From Henckelia pumila (Eukaryota > Streptophyta > Magnoliopsida > Lamiales > Gesneriaceae), in NCBI RefSeq assembly GCF_033568475.1, contig NC_133122.1, forward strand, positions 147,326,861 through 147,390,860: 64,000 nt of DNA. Direction: 5' to 3'. The notes under the pieces were generated by a model. That model worked only from the letters and a program-made list of their open reading frames with translations. It did not search any database and was not told where the DNA came from. Numbering within the stretch: the stretch's first letter is position 1; every line of letters begins with the position of its first letter. Both the position numbers and the translations under genes were made by a program. Shown here in pieces: positions 1 to 10,592 of the stretch.

Positions 1-678
1 GTGGGAGTTAGCCATGGACGATGAGATGGATTCACTGTCATCCAATCAGACGTGGAAGTTGACGGAACTTTCAGAAGGCAAGAAGACATTACACAACAAG
101 TGGGTGTACCCGATCAAAGAAAAAGTTGATGACAGCAAACGATACAAGACAAGACTTGTTGTAAAAGGCTTTCAACAAAGAGAAGACGTTGATTACACCG
201 AGATTTTCTCTCTAGTGGTTAAGTTAACCACTATCAGAATAGTACTTGAACTAGTGGCGAAGGAAGACTTACATCTGGAGCAGTTGGATGTAAATACGAT
301 GTTTTTTCATGGTGACTTGGATGAAAAAATTTATATGAAGCAGCCACATGGATTTGAAGTACGAGGGAAGGAAAAAATGGTATGCAAACTTCAGAAGAGC
401 TTGTACGATCTCAAACAAGCTCCAAGACAATGGTACAAGAAGTTTGATGGATTCATGAATACCAACGGTTTCCTGAGGTGCCAGGCGGATCACTGCTGTT
501 ATGTGAAAAAGATTAATGGTTTCTATATCATTCTACTGCTATATGTGAATGACATGTTGATAGCAGGATCTTGTCTGGAAGAGATTGATAAGCTCAAGAG
601 AGAGTTATCAAAAGAATTTGATATGAAGGATTTGGGAGCTGCAAAATAAATTCTTGGTATGAGGATCTTGAGAGATAG
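1..678 (+). pseudogene. Copia A pol fragment, reverse transcriptase part
   Basis: The reading frame from base 14 encodes the start of a Ty1/Copia reverse transcriptase, including the motifs NQTWKL, KTRLVVKGF, LDVNTMFFHGDLDEKIYMKQP and LLYVNDMLIAG. The usual YVDD box reads YVND, so one catalytic aspartate is replaced. A TAA stop at 647-649 breaks the frame. The 5' part of the element (LTR, gag, integrase) lies before the window. The coding sequence stops at 678, where Gypsy A is inserted, and continues in frame from 7955. The style resembles Tnt1/Tork elements. It is a dead copy. Confidence 0.93.
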
Positions 679-1663
679 TGTAGTGACCCTTACCCGGATC
701 ACCTACTAAACAGAACTTATGCATGCAATTAACTTAATAAAACAGATATCAGAATAAAACTGCGGAAACCAATAACATTATACAATCCCAAGTAAAGGAA
801 TCTGTAATTATCCAATATTATACAACCAAATCGAATAGCTGTATAAACCCAAACAACAGTAATAAAGCCTAGACGAAGCTCCAGCTGGCCAACCACTGAC
901 TAGCCCCTCCTGGATCCACCCTCCTCGTCCAATCGCAAACCTGCCCCATGGAATAGGGTGTCCAGAAAATACAGAGTACGAGACGTGAGCATAAAACGCT
1001 CAGTGCGAGAGTATGAGTATACATGCATGCAAAGTGAACTCCCTATAGACTCGAGGTCAAGGATCAGATAACAGAGACAGACCGGGCCCTGGTATGTAGC
1101 ACGCTGTGCCGTCGCTTCAGGAGGTGGCTCCCATACCGAGATAACTGTGGATACGCCGGACCCAAATCAATGGAAGTCCATCCACTAACAGGATAGGGTT
1201 CAACCCTACTACAGACATCTCGAAGGAGATACAACAAGATGCAAATGAATGCAGCATAATATCATGACATATAAATCATGCAGTCATATAATACATGCAT
1301 ACTCAGTCAGGATATCTCGAACAGTACTTTCGTACCTCAAATACCAGGTAGGCACTACCAGCTCTAAGTCCAAGCCTAAAGTCCGCCTACACAGCGAAAT
1401 GATACTACTATCATTACAGTGCTCTAAAAGCCTTAACTAAGCTATTGCATACTCCTAAATATTTATAGGAAGCAAAAGCTATACCTTCGTCCGTCGTTAG
1501 CCCTTTGATGTCGATGCCTCCAGAACTTGGGCACAACTCCGCTACGACTACCGAACGCCTCTCCGACCTCCGGACCAAGTCTAAGAAGACTAGAACAGCT
1601 TGAATATGACTAGAAATAGAGAGGAAATCCGGAATTGGCAAGGAGAAATGAAGTCTCGGCCTT

Positions 1664-1674
1664 CTATTTATAGA
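1664..1674 (-). promoter_or_regulatory. TATA box of Gypsy A 3' LTR
   Basis: On the minus strand the sequence reads TCTATAAATAG, a good plant TATA box. It lies directly downstream, in element orientation, of the palindrome array. The same box is present in the other LTR near 7598-7606. Confidence 0.7.
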
Positions 1675-1678
1675 CAAC

Positions 1679-1927
1679 GATCGGAACGTCCGAACCTCGA
1701 TCGGAACGTCCGATCCTGCCATCGGAGCTTCCGAAGATCCTGATTTGCCACATGTCAAAATATCACTTGATGACTCCGAATAGGGGTGATCGGAGCCTCC
1801 GGTCCTGATCGGAGCTTCCGATCCAGCCACACGTCATGGATGACGTAATATCATCGGTGCCTCCGATCCTCATCGGAGCTTCCGATCCCGATCGGAGCTT
1901 CCGATCGTCCCTTCGGAGCTTCCGATC
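1679..1927 (-). repeat. Array of about nine near-palindromic units in U3 of Gypsy A
   Basis: About nine units of the form GATCGGAGCTTCCGATC or GATCGGAACGTCCGATC recur over 250 bp. Centres vary (AGCT, ACGT, GCCT). The array sits immediately upstream of the LTR TATA box in element orientation. It may be a protein-binding enhancer or an RNA/DNA hairpin source; the role is inferred. Confidence 0.85.
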
Positions 1928-1996
1928 CGTCCAATGCCTAATTGAATTAATTAGCATTAATCCTTTAATTACTCAATTAGGGTACGGACTACTACA

Positions 1997-2012
1997 TTCT
2001 CCCCCACTTAAG
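1997..2012 (-). other. Polypurine tract of Gypsy A
   Basis: The minus strand reads CTTAAGTGGGGGAGAA directly before the 3' LTR, the expected place for the plus-strand primer. Confidence 0.85.
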
Positions 2013-2130
2013 ATATTTCGTCCTCGAAATCAGATCTTAAGTACCGAATGCAAATACAGAAATCAGAAACATTCTTTATTCAATCAAACGTTTACAAAGT
2101 TTGCAACTGAATACAACTTAAAGAATGAAA

Positions 2131-5100
2131 TCAAAACAACTCAGGATGGTCTTTACGCATCCTATCCTCAAGCTCCCAAGTAGCTTCCTCAGTGCCTCGG
2201 CGCTGCCACTGAACTAAAACCAAAGGAATGACTTTGTTCCGTAAAACCTTATCCTTATAATCCAGGATACGAGTAGGTTTCTCAACATAAGTCAAATCCT
2301 TGTCTACCTGAACCTCAGACCGCTGCAGAATATGAGATTCATCCGCCACATACCGTCGCAACAGAGATACGTGGAACACGTCGTGAATGCTGGATAGATG
2401 CGGTGGCAAAGCTAGTCGATAAGCCAAATCGCCAATGCTCTCCAAGATCTCAAACGGACCGATAAATCTGGGAGACAACTTGCCCTTAAGGCCAAATCTG
2501 AGAATCTTGCGGAAAGGTGACACTCTCAGAAACACTTTCTCCCCGACCTCGAACTGCAAAGGCCTACGCTTGATATTAGCATAACTGGCCTGACGATCCT
2601 GGGCAGTCTTAATCCGTTTCTTGATCTGATCAACAATGTCTATCGCCTGTTGGATAAACTCCGGTCCCTCAGCCTGTCTCTCCCCCACTTCTTCCCAGAA
2701 GAGTGGAGTACGACAACGTCGCCCATACAACGCCTCAAAAGGTGCCATCCCAATACTAGTGTGATAGCTGTTGTTGTAAGCGAACTCGATCAACGGCAAA
2801 TGATCCTGCCAGGCTGAACCAAAATCCAAGACGCACGCTCTAAGCATATCCTCTAACGTACGGATAGTGCGCTCTGACTGACCATCAGTCTCTGGATAAT
2901 AGGCTATACTCAAACTGAGAGTAGTACCCATCGCACGCTGAACACTCCCCCAGAACCTAGAAGTAAACCTGGGGTCCCGATCGCTGACAATGCTCACAGG
3001 CACTCCATGAAGTCGAACGATCTCCTGAATGTACATCCGTGCCATGCGATCCACAGAGTACTCTCGGCTATAGGCAATGAAATGCGCTGACTTGGTGAGT
3101 CGGTCCACCACAACCCAGATAGCATCACAGTTCCTCGGGGACACCGGCAAATGGGTCACAAAGTCCATAGTGATAAACTCCCATTTCCATTCAGGAATAG
3201 GCAGACTGTGAAGCAATCCTCCAGGTCGTCGGTGCTCTGCCTTGACCTGTTGACACACCAAACATCTGGAAACAAACTGATAGACACTGCGTTTCATTCC
3301 CTTCCACCAGAAACGAGTACGTAGATCCTTGTACATTTTGTTGCTCCCAGGATGAATACTCAACTTAGTGCGATGTGCCTGAGACAAAATCTCCTCTCGC
3401 AACTCTTCATCCTGTGGAATCACAAGCCTACCAGACAAACACAGAAAGCCATCTGACTGATAATGAAATCCAGACGAGCTACCCTCGTTAGCTAGACGAG
3501 CTAAACGCTGGGTCTTCGAATCAGACATCTGAGCATCTCGGATCCGCGAGTACAAGGCTGGCTCAGATAATATCGCAAACATCTGGATACTCTGCATACC
3601 TTTCTTATGCTTGAAGGTATAACCTGAAGTACAACAGTCACTGATCGCACTAGACATCGAACAAGTCTGAAGTGCGGATAGTCGCACCTTGCGACTCAAA
3701 GCATCAGCGGTGAGATTAGCAGCTCCCGGATGGTACTTAATCTCGCAATCATAGTCCTTAAGCAAGTCCATCCAACGTCTCTGTCTCATGTTCAATTCTG
3801 CCTGAGTGAACAAATACTTGAGACTCTTATGGTCGGTGAAGATCTCAAATTTCTCGCCATACAGATAATGACGCCAGATCTTCAAAGCGAACACAATGGC
3901 TGCTAACTCCAAATCATGGACTGGGTAGTTGTCCTCGTGAAGCTTCAGCTGTCTAGAAGCGTATGCGATCACATGCCCATTCTGAGTCAGGACACAACCT
4001 AACCCCTGAAGAGAAGCATCCGTGTAAACTACATACCCTCCAGATCCTGAAGGTAATGCTAACACCGGCGCAGAAGTCAACCGCCGTCGAAGCTCACGGA
4101 AATTCTCCTCACACTCGGAGGACCACTCGAAATCCACACCCTTGCGGGTAAGCTGCGTCAACGGTCGAGCTAACTGAGAGAAGTTCAGAATGAAGCGACG
4201 ATAATACCCTGCTAGACCCAGAAAACTACGGATCTCAGCAACTGTCGTCGGACGCGACCAATTAAGTACCGCTTCAATCTTGCTTGGATCAACAGAAATC
4301 CCCTCCCTGGATATGATATGGCCAAGAAAGACCACTCTATCCATCCAGAACTCACACTTGCTCAGCTTGGCGTACAATTGCTCATCTCGAAGAGTCTGCA
4401 GTACCAACCGCAAGTGAGAAACATGCTCTTCCGTATTACGCGAATACACCAAGATGTCGTCAATGAAGACCACGACAAACTTGTCCAAATATTCCCTGAA
4501 GACACGGTTCATCAGATCCATGAATATAGCCGGCGCATTGGTCAAACCAAATGGCATCACTAGGAACTCGTAATGCCCATAGCGAGTACGGAATGCAGTA
4601 TTGGCTACGTCCTGATCACGGACTCTCAACTGATGATACCCAGATCTCAAGTCAATCTTGGAGTAAATAGAAGTACCCTGCAGCTGATCAAACAATTCAT
4701 CAATACGAGGCAACGGATACTTGTTCTTCACAGTGACTCGATTCAGCTGCCGATAGTCAATGCACAGCCGCATCGACCCATCCTTCTTCTTCACGAAGAG
4801 AACAGGAGCTCCCCAAGGAGATACACTAGGACGAATGTACCCCTTGTCCAAAAGATCCTGTAGCTGATTCTTCAACTCACGCATCTCTGACGGAGCCAGA
4901 CGATACGGTGCTCTAGAAATAGGCGAAGTACCCGGCATCAACTCTATGCCAAACTCGACTTCCCTAGCAGGAGGAAAACCCGGAATCTCATCAGGAAACA
5001 CATCTGGAAATTCATCCACAACAGGAATGCTCTCTATCCCAATACTCTCAGCGGACAAATCAACTGCATAGATAAGGTAGCCTTCCCCGCCAGACTCCAG

Positions 5101-6546
5101 AGCTCGACAGGCTCTCAAAGCTGATACCAAAGGCATCGGGGGTCGCGCTCCCTCACCATAGAAAAACCAACTCTCACTCCCTTCCGGATGAAAGCGTACT
5201 AATCTCTGATAGCAGTCCACTGAAGCTCGATAGGTAGTCAGCACATCTATTCCCAGAATGCAATCAAAGTCGTCCATCGCCAAGACCATGAGATTCGCTA
5301 ACAGAACGTTCCCTTCGAACTCTAAAGGGCAACCCATCACTAGACGCTTAGCCAAAGCAGATTGGCCCGTCGGAGTAGAAACAGACATCACTACGTCTAG
5401 TGCAATGCATGGTAACTTATGCCTCTTAACAAAACGTGCAGAAATGAAGGAATGAGATGCACCAGTGTCAATAAGTACAAGAGTAGGTATACCATAAAGC
5501 ATAAATGTACCTGCGATGACTTTCTCATTCTCCTCCACAGCCTGATCATGTCTCAGGGCAAACACCTGGCCAGAAGCTCGTGGCCTCAAATGAGAACTCC
5601 CAGCAGACTGTCCCTGTGACCTCTGCTGTACGGTAGCCTGAGAACCCGATCCTGAACCAGAACCAGAACCGCCTCCCCCAGACAGTGGACAATCCCTCCG
5701 GATATGACCAGTCTCTCCACAACGGAAACAAGCTCCAGAAGCTCTGCGGCACTTGTCGGATGGATGGTTCTTCCCACAGTGATCACACTTGTCCTTCTTA
5801 CCGAAACGGACAACACCTCCCGAACCAGAGGAAGAAGTAGACCCGGACTTCTTGAATGACTGGGCACGGGGGGCCAAAGAACTAGCAGGTCTCGACTGAG
5901 AGAAAGACCTGTTCCGTCGAATGCTGTCCTCCGCCTGGTGACAACGGCTCACCAAACCCTCGTAGGACATGTCATCACCAACCGCCACACGGTCATGGAT
6001 CTCAGGGTTAAGGCCCTGAAGGAACAGATTATACTTCATCTCTGAGCTATCAGCAATCTCGGGGCAATAGGATAGCAGATCAAAGAACCTCTGCTGATAC
6101 TCATCGATAGACATAGTTCCCTGTCGCAGACTCAGTAGCTCGCCTGCCTTCGACTGTCGGAGTGCAGGAGGAAAATACCGCTTTTGAAAAGCTGTGCGAA
6201 ACTCGGCCCAGGTAGCCACTCCTCTCGCCGTAACAAAAGGTGCAGAAGTAAACCTCCACCACCTGCGCGCACGCCCATCCAGAAGATAGCCAAGGGTCTC
6301 CACCTTCTGCTCATCGGTGCATTGGAAAGTCTGAAAAGTCGTCTCCATGCGGTCTAACCAGTTCTCCGCATCCTCCGGAGACTCACCTCCAACTAAGGGC
6401 TTAGGACCCATAGCTAAGAATCGACGCACAGTGAAACGCTCGTCGTCATGGTGACGATGACGCCGTTCTCGACGAGGCTCCCGGTCGGCATCACCCCAAC
6501 GCCCACCAACACTGCCATGAGAACTCTGGTCGTCACGATTTGACAT
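2131..6546 (-). CDS. gag-pol: Gypsy A Gag-Pol polyprotein, intact 1471 aa
   Basis: This single open frame encodes every domain a Ty3/Gypsy element needs. In order: a retrotransposon gag domain (about 45-215); a Cys/His cluster (254-266) and a CCHC knuckle [14 protein letters not shown] (273-286); an aspartic protease with DTGAS (360-364); a reverse transcriptase with D632 and the FIDDI box (D696, D697); RNase H with TDAS (842-845); an integrase with a zinc-binding HHCC module (H1058, H1065, C1095, C1098) and a DDE triad at about D1128, D1189 and E1225. A chromodomain-like tail ends in [19 protein letters not shown]. Gag and Pol share one frame, so no frameshift or splice is required. The start is the first ATG after the primer binding site, 46 bases in. 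No stop or frameshift was seen, so the copy may be competent. Confidence 0.96.
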   Translation of the reverse strand: MSNRDDQSSHGSVGGRWGDADREPRRERRHRHHDDERFTVRRFLAMGPKPLVGGESPEDAENWLDRMETTFQTFQCTDEQKVETLGYLLDGRARRWWRFTSAPFVTARGVATWAEFRTAFQKRYFPPALRQSKAGELLSLRQGTMSIDEYQQRFFDLLSYCPEIADSSEMKYNLFLQGLNPEIHDRVAVGDDMSYEGLVSRCHQAEDSIRRNRSFSQSRPASSLAPRAQSFKKSGSTSSSGSGGVVRFGKKDKCDHCGKNHPSDKCRRASGACFRCGETGHIRRDCPLSGGGGSGSGSGSGSQATVQQRSQGQSAGSSHLRPRASGQVFALRHDQAVEENEKVIAGTFMLYGIPTLVLIDTGASHSFISARFVKRHKLPCIALDVVMSVSTPTGQSALAKRLVMGCPLEFEGNVLLANLMVLAMDDFDCILGIDVLTTYRASVDCYQRLVRFHPEGSESWFFYGEGARPPMPLVSALRACRALESGGEGYLIYAVDLSAESIGIESIPVVDEFPDVFPDEIPGFPPAREVEFGIELMPGTSPISRAPYRLAPSEMRELKNQLQDLLDKGYIRPSVSPWGAPVLFVKKKDGSMRLCIDYRQLNRVTVKNKYPLPRIDELFDQLQGTSIYSKIDLRSGYHQLRVRDQDVANTAFRTRYGHYEFLVMPFGLTNAPAIFMDLMNRVFREYLDKFVVVFIDDILVYSRNTEEHVSHLRLVLQTLRDEQLYAKLSKCEFWMDRVVFLGHIISREGISVDPSKIEAVLNWSRPTTVAEIRSFLGLAGYYRRFILNFSQLARPLTQLTRKGVDFEWSSECEENFRELRRRLTSAPVLALPSGSGGYVVYTDASLQGLGCVLTQNGHVIAYASRQLKLHEDNYPVHDLELAAIVFALKIWRHYLYGEKFEIFTDHKSLKYLFTQAELNMRQRRWMDLLKDYDCEIKYHPGAANLTADALSRKVRLSALQTCSMSSAISDCCTSGYTFKHKKGMQSIQMFAILSEPALYSRIRDAQMSDSKTQRLARLANEGSSSGFHYQSDGFLCLSGRLVIPQDEELREEILSQAHRTKLSIHPGSNKMYKDLRTRFWWKGMKRSVYQFVSRCLVCQQVKAEHRRPGGLLHSLPIPEWKWEFITMDFVTHLPVSPRNCDAIWVVVDRLTKSAHFIAYSREYSVDRMARMYIQEIVRLHGVPVSIVSDRDPRFTSRFWGSVQRAMGTTLSLSIAYYPETDGQSERTIRTLEDMLRACVLDFGSAWQDHLPLIEFAYNNSYHTSIGMAPFEALYGRRCRTPLFWEEVGERQAEGPEFIQQAIDIVDQIKKRIKTAQDRQASYANIKRRPLQFEVGEKVFLRVSPFRKILRFGLKGKLSPRFIGPFEILESIGDLAYRLALPPHLSSIHDVFHVSLLRRYVADESHILQRSEVQVDKDLTYVEKPTRILDYKDKVLRNKVIPLVLVQWQRRGTEEATWELEDRMRKDHPELF

Positions 6547-6591
6547 CTACAAAAATACCTCAAGATGAGACTAAATCCCAAGAAATCTTTT

Positions 6592-6607
6592 GCATGCTCT
6601 GATACCA
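6592..6607 (-). other. Primer binding site of Gypsy A
   Basis: The minus strand reads TGGTATCAGAGCATGC four bases inside the 5' LTR. TGGTATCAGAGC is the usual plant PBS for initiator tRNA-Met. Confidence 0.88.
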
Positions 6608-6611
6608 TAAA

Positions 6612-7949
6612 TGTAGTGACCCTTACCCGGATCACCTACTAAACAGAACTTATGCATGAAATTAACTTAATAAAACAGATATCAGAATAAAACTGCGGAA
6701 ACCAATAACATTATACAATCCCAAGTAAAGGAATCTGTAATTATCCAATATTATACAACCAAATCGAATAACTGTATAAACCCAAACAACAGTAATAAAG
6801 CCTAGACGAAGCTCCAGCTGGCCAACCACTGACTAGCCCCTCCTGGATCCACCCTCCTCGTCCAATCGCAAACCTGCCCCATGGAATAGGGTGTCCAGAA
6901 AATACAGAGTACGAGACGTGAGCATAAAACGCTCAGTGCGAGAGTATGAGTATACATGCATGCAAAGTGAACTCCCTATAGACTCGAGGTCAAGGATCAG
7001 ATAACAGAGACAGACCGGGCCCTGTTATGTAGCACGCTGTGCCGTCGCTTCAGGAGGTGGCTCCCATACCGAGATAACTGTGGATACGCCGGACCCAAAT
7101 CGATGGAAGTCCATCCACTAACAGGATAGGGTTCAACCCTACTACAGACATCTCGAAGGAGATACAACAAGATGCAAATGAATGCAGCATAATATCATGG
7201 CATATAAATCATGCAGTCATATAATACATGCATACTCAGTCAGGATATCTCGAACAGTACTTTCGTACCTCAAATACCAGGTAGGCACTACCAGCTCTAA
7301 GTCTAAGCCTAAAGTCCGCCTACACAGCGAAATGATACTACTATCATTACAGTGCTTTAAAAGCCTTAACTAAGCTATTGCATACTCCTAAATATTTATA
7401 GGAAGCAAAAGCTATACCTTCGTCCGTCGTTAGCCCTTTGATGTCGATGCCTCCAGAACTTGGGCACAACTCCGCTACGACTACCGAACGCCTCTCCGAC
7501 CTCCGGACCAAGTCTAAGAAGACTAGAACAACTTTTATATGACTAGAAATAGAGAGGAAATCCGGAATTGGCAAGGAGAAATGAAGTCTCGGCCTTCTAT
7601 TTATAGACAACGATCGGAGCCTCCGATCCTCGATCGGAACGTCCGAACCTCGATCGGAACGTCCGATCCTGCCATCGGAGCTTCCGAAGATCCTGATCTG
7701 CCACGTGTCAAAATATCACTTGATGACTCCGGATAGGGGTGATCGGAGCCTCCGGTCCTGATCGGAGCTTCCGATCCAGCCACACGTCATGGATGACGTA
7801 ATATCATCGGTGCCTCCGATCCTCATCGGAGCTTCCGATCCCGAGCGGAGCTTCCGATCGTCCCTTCGGAGCTTCCGATCCGTCCAATGCCTAATTGAAT
7901 TAATTAGCATTAATCCTTTAATTACTCAATTAGGGTACGGGCTACTACA
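6612..7949 (-). repeat. 5' LTR of Gypsy A
   Basis: This 1338-bp repeat pairs with 679-1996. It is the promoter copy for the minus-strand element. The palindrome array at 7612-7880 has one more unit than the other LTR, and a TATA box lies at about 7598-7606. Confidence 0.96.
7612..7880 (-). repeat. Array of about ten near-palindromic units, 5' LTR of Gypsy A
   Basis: This is the same array as at 1679-1927 with one extra unit. The 20-bp difference shows that the array changes length by unit gain or loss. Confidence 0.85.
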
Positions 7950-7954
7950 GATAG

Positions 7955-8835
7955 GATGAACAGAGTCTTGAAGTTATCTCAAGCAGAGTACATGAAAAAG
8001 GTGCTTAGCAGATTCAACATGAATGAAGCTAAACCGGTTAGTACTCTTTTGGCTAGTCATTTCAAACTAACCACAGCCCAATCACCATCGACGGAGCAGG
8101 AGCATGCTTATATGAATAAGGTTCCTTATACCTCTGCTGTCGGAAGCCTCATGTATGCAATGGTGTGCACCAGACCAGACATAGCACATGCAGTGGGAGT
8201 TGTGAGCAGATTTATGAGCAATCCAGGGAAACAACACTGGAAAGCAGTGAAGTGGATTCTCAGATATTTGAAAGGTACTATCAGTTCATCTCTGTGCTTC
8301 AGAAAGTCAAATTCAGGCTTACAAGGTTTTGTAGATGCCGACATGGGTGGTAGACGGCATGAAGAGAACTAGTGGATACGTGTTCACATTGGGTGGTACG
8401 ACAGTAAGTAGGGTGTCCAAGTTACAAAAGATTTTTGCACTTTCGACTACTGAAGCTGAGTATGTTGCAGTGACAGAAGCTAGCAAGGAGATGATATGGT
8501 TGAGACCATTCTTTGAGGAGTTGGGTCAGAAGCTTGAAGATAAAACGTTATACTGTGACAGTTAGAGTGCTATTCATTTGGCAAATAATCTTGTTTATCA
8601 TGCTAGGACGAAGCATATATAGATTCGGTATCATTTCATCAGATTGGTTCTGGAATATGTTAGAAAAGATTCATGGAAGTAAAAATCCAGCTGATATGTT
8701 TACAAAGGCGGTGACCACTGACAAACTGAAGTTATGCTCAACTTCTGTCGGACTTCAAGTATAAGAAAAGAGGCATGAGTTGTTGCATTAACTGTGTGAA
8801 GACATGATTGGAATCAAGTCTTCAAGTGGGAGAAA
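7955..8835 (+). pseudogene. Copia A pol fragment, reverse transcriptase end and RNase H
   Basis: This continues the Copia A frame after Gypsy A. It encodes the end of reverse transcriptase (PYTSAVGSLMYAMVCTRPDI) and RNase H (ALSTTEAEYVAVTEASKE, NPADMFTKAV). The frame is broken by a shift near 8336, a TAG at 8563-8565 and further damage after 8600. The coding remnant ends near 8763. The sequence AAGTGGGAGAAA just before 8836 looks like the polypurine tract. Confidence 0.92.
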
Positions 8836-9284
8836 TGTAAGGTTGAAAAGTCTAAAGAACATTTATTAATGTCAGGCTTTTTTGTTCAAAAAACATGCGC
8901 TGTACAGCCTCTACCATGATCAAAGGGAGCTGCAGACGAAATAATGGAATTGAGCTCCACACTTTCGCACTAGACGAAGGGTCTATAAATAGAGCCCCTC
9001 GTTCCTCCATTTCGATCATCCCATCAGAAGTTCTTCAGCTCAAGAGCAAATAGAAAAGAAAAATAGAGTGTTTTTTTTGTGAGTGAGATAAATATTTTCT
9101 CGGTAATACTCGGGGTTTGGGTTGGTGAGAGATATAGTGTTTTGTATACACTTGTAATATTTTTTCGATTATAAATATTGCAGCAGCTCCGTGGACGTAG
9201 CCTATATTGGATGAACCACGTAAATTCTTGATGTTCTTATTGATTATTTTATACCGCAATTATATTATCATCATGATCACAACA
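8836..9284 (+). repeat. 3' LTR of Copia A
   Basis: The LTR begins TGTAAGGTTG straight after the purine tract. It contains a TATA box in GTCTATAAATAGAGCC near 8981. It also has a GTGGACGTAG...GAACCACGTAAAT segment near its end that also occurs in the Copia B LTRs. The right boundary at ACAACA (9284) is a best guess, because the partner LTR is outside the window. Confidence 0.72.
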
Positions 9285-9566
9285 GCATAATCCATAACAA
9301 CAACAATCGGAAAAAACCAAAGAGCATATTGCTCGATTAGTTTATAATTAATTAACAGCGAAGTAGCAGATATTGACAGAAAATAAAATGGGGCAGAACG
9401 AAAAGCCAAGGAAGTGCTAACAAAAAGAAACTTAAGCAACACCCGATGAAATAATAAAATGGGAGAAATCAATCCCGAGTAGAGAAGTCATGGAAATAGC
9501 GAGCAAGATGGAACGTGGAGAGGGAACCTTGCGGAACTCAAGAGCATCAATAATCAAAGTACGTAC
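9285..9566. other. Non-coding stretch next to Copia A LTR
   Basis: This is AT-rich sequence without a convincing gene. Further exons of the possible RPA-like gene (9567-9713, minus) would lie here or beyond, but none was recognised. Insertion of Copia A may have cut that gene off. Confidence 0.4.
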
Positions 9567-9713
9567 CTCCTCGTCTACGATAATCATTTTTCGAAGTGTC
9601 TTTTCCTGTTTGGTTGTGATCTCGGATCCTTGCCGCAGAATAAGAACCTTTACGGCAATTGCCTTGTTGTCGGGCTTCAGTTCTTTGAGGGGCGCGATTT
9701 TAACTTTTTTCAT
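9567..9713 (-). pseudogene. Possible first exon of an RPA/OB-fold protein, fragment
   Basis: The minus strand encodes 49 residues starting MKKVKIAPLKELKPDNKAIAV and ending in MIIVDEE. This looks like the first strands of the N-terminal OB-fold of plant replication protein A-like or DUF223 proteins. The coding stretch ends at GAGGAG followed by GTACGT, a strong 5' splice site (intron would start at 9566). No downstream exon was recognised before the Copia A LTR, so this is probably a remnant. Family assignment rests on pattern memory only. Confidence 0.35.
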
Positions 9714-10160
9714 CTTATTTTTGTAGTTTTGTTAAGACAATATGAATCCAAGTGAATATGATGTGGCTAATTGTGCGTTTGGTGGGACACGAAATATGTA
9801 TTATTTTATATTTATAAGTTATTATTGGAAGTACTCCAAGAGTTAGACATATATTATTTTAGGAAATTAATTCTGTGATTAAATCTTGCTGTGTATTTAC
9901 TAATTCTATTGAATGCACCAGCACAAGTTATCTATATTCATAGAATGTCAGTGGATTTGAAGGGACGATGGATTAATCAAAGATATATTAATGTAATTGA
10001 TAATTGCGCAGGCTCACAAAGAGATGAAATGGTAGTTTAGGAAGTGAAGGGACACAAGGCACGTGTGCATTTAACTAAGAAGGGAAATAATAAAAATTAG
10101 TATTCAGCATTGCATTTAATTAAGTAGGTCAATTAAATAAATGAAGAGGAAGAAAACATA
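9714..10160. other. Intergenic, nothing recognised
   Basis: AT-rich sequence with no gene or clear repeat. It would contain the upstream region of the possible RPA-like exon. Confidence 0.4.
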
Positions 10161-10357
10161 GAGCCCGTTTGGATTTTGTAGAGATTTTTTAAAATAAGTG
10201 CTTTTAAAAGCTACAATTTTTGGCTTTTAAAAAAGCTCTAATTTTGACTTAAAAAAATGCTTATTTAAGCATTTTTTGGTCAACCAAACACCTTGTTAAC
10301 TGAAAAACACTTAAAAAAAGTGCTTTTTTGACCTGACTTTTGAATCCAAAGGGGGCC
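10161..10357. mobile_element. MITE-like element, 197 bp
   Basis: The ends form imperfect terminal inverted repeats: GAGCCCGTTTGGATT on the left, and GGCCCCCTTTGGATT on the right when read in reverse complement. ATA flanks both sides and may be a 3-bp target duplication. The inside is full of internal inverted repeats (AAGTGCTTTTAAAAGC, AAAAAAGTGCTTTTTTG) and has no coding capacity. Confidence 0.65.
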
Positions 10358-10438
10358 ATAGTAAAAACACATGCAGTGAAATAAATGAGAAGAAGGTGAA
10401 AGAAAGTAAAAACAAAAAAAAAACTGATATATTTATAG

Positions 10439-10441
<3 letters not shown>

Positions 10442-10478
<37 letters not shown>
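10442..10478. repeat. (AT)n microsatellite
   Basis: About 18 uninterrupted AT dinucleotides, followed by degenerate TAGATA repeats to about 10515. Confidence 0.95.
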
Positions 10479-10480
<2 letters not shown>

Positions 10481-10564
10481 TATAGAATATAAAATATAGA
10501 TAGATATAGATATACATATCTGTCTATACTATTATATAAATGTTGAGGGCATTTGAATAATTGT

Positions 10565-10592
10565 TTTTTGGTGTGTCATGACACACCAAAAA
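10565..10592. repeat. Perfect 28-bp palindrome
   Basis: TTTTTGGTGTGTCA is followed at once by its exact reverse complement TGACACACCAAAAA, with no spacer. The surroundings are AT-rich and non-coding. Confidence 0.9.

Larger units (their letters stand above)
679..1996 (-). repeat. 3' LTR of Gypsy A
   Basis: This 1318-bp repeat matches 6612-7949 closely. In element orientation it begins TGTAGTAGTCC and ends GGTCACTACA. U3 carries an array of near-palindromes, and a TATA box lies at 1664-1674. It is 20 bp shorter than the other LTR because one repeat unit is missing from the array. Confidence 0.96.
679..7949 (-). mobile_element. Gypsy A, complete Ty3/Gypsy chromovirus-like element
   Basis: This is a full-length LTR retrotransposon on the minus strand, 7.27 kb long. 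Both LTRs run from TG to CA (679-1996 and 6612-7949). It is flanked by a perfect 5-bp target duplication GATAG (674-678 and 7950-7954). It has a primer binding site of the initiator-Met type, a polypurine tract and one unbroken gag-pol frame. The LTRs differ by about 16 substitutions and one 20-bp indel by eye (about 1.2%), which points to a recent insertion. The gag style and the chromodomain-like C-terminal end of the integrase suggest the Tekay/Del lineage (inference). It interrupts the reverse transcriptase of Copia A. Confidence 0.97.

Noticed and set aside
1679..1927. Regularly spaced palindromes that could look like a CRISPR array
   Set aside because: The spacers are short and irregular, units vary in sequence, the array lies inside LTRs of a plant retrotransposon, and no cas genes exist here.
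1414..1957. Overlapping minus-strand frames of 64-138 residues in the Gypsy A LTR (also 7347-7910)
   Set aside because: They run through the palindrome array, giving repeated Gly-Ser-Ser/Arg-Arg patterns, and differ between the two LTRs only by array changes; no protein family is visible.
9490..9726. 78-residue plus-strand frame opposite the RPA-like exon
   Set aside because: It is the antisense shadow of the more protein-like minus frame with its splice donor.
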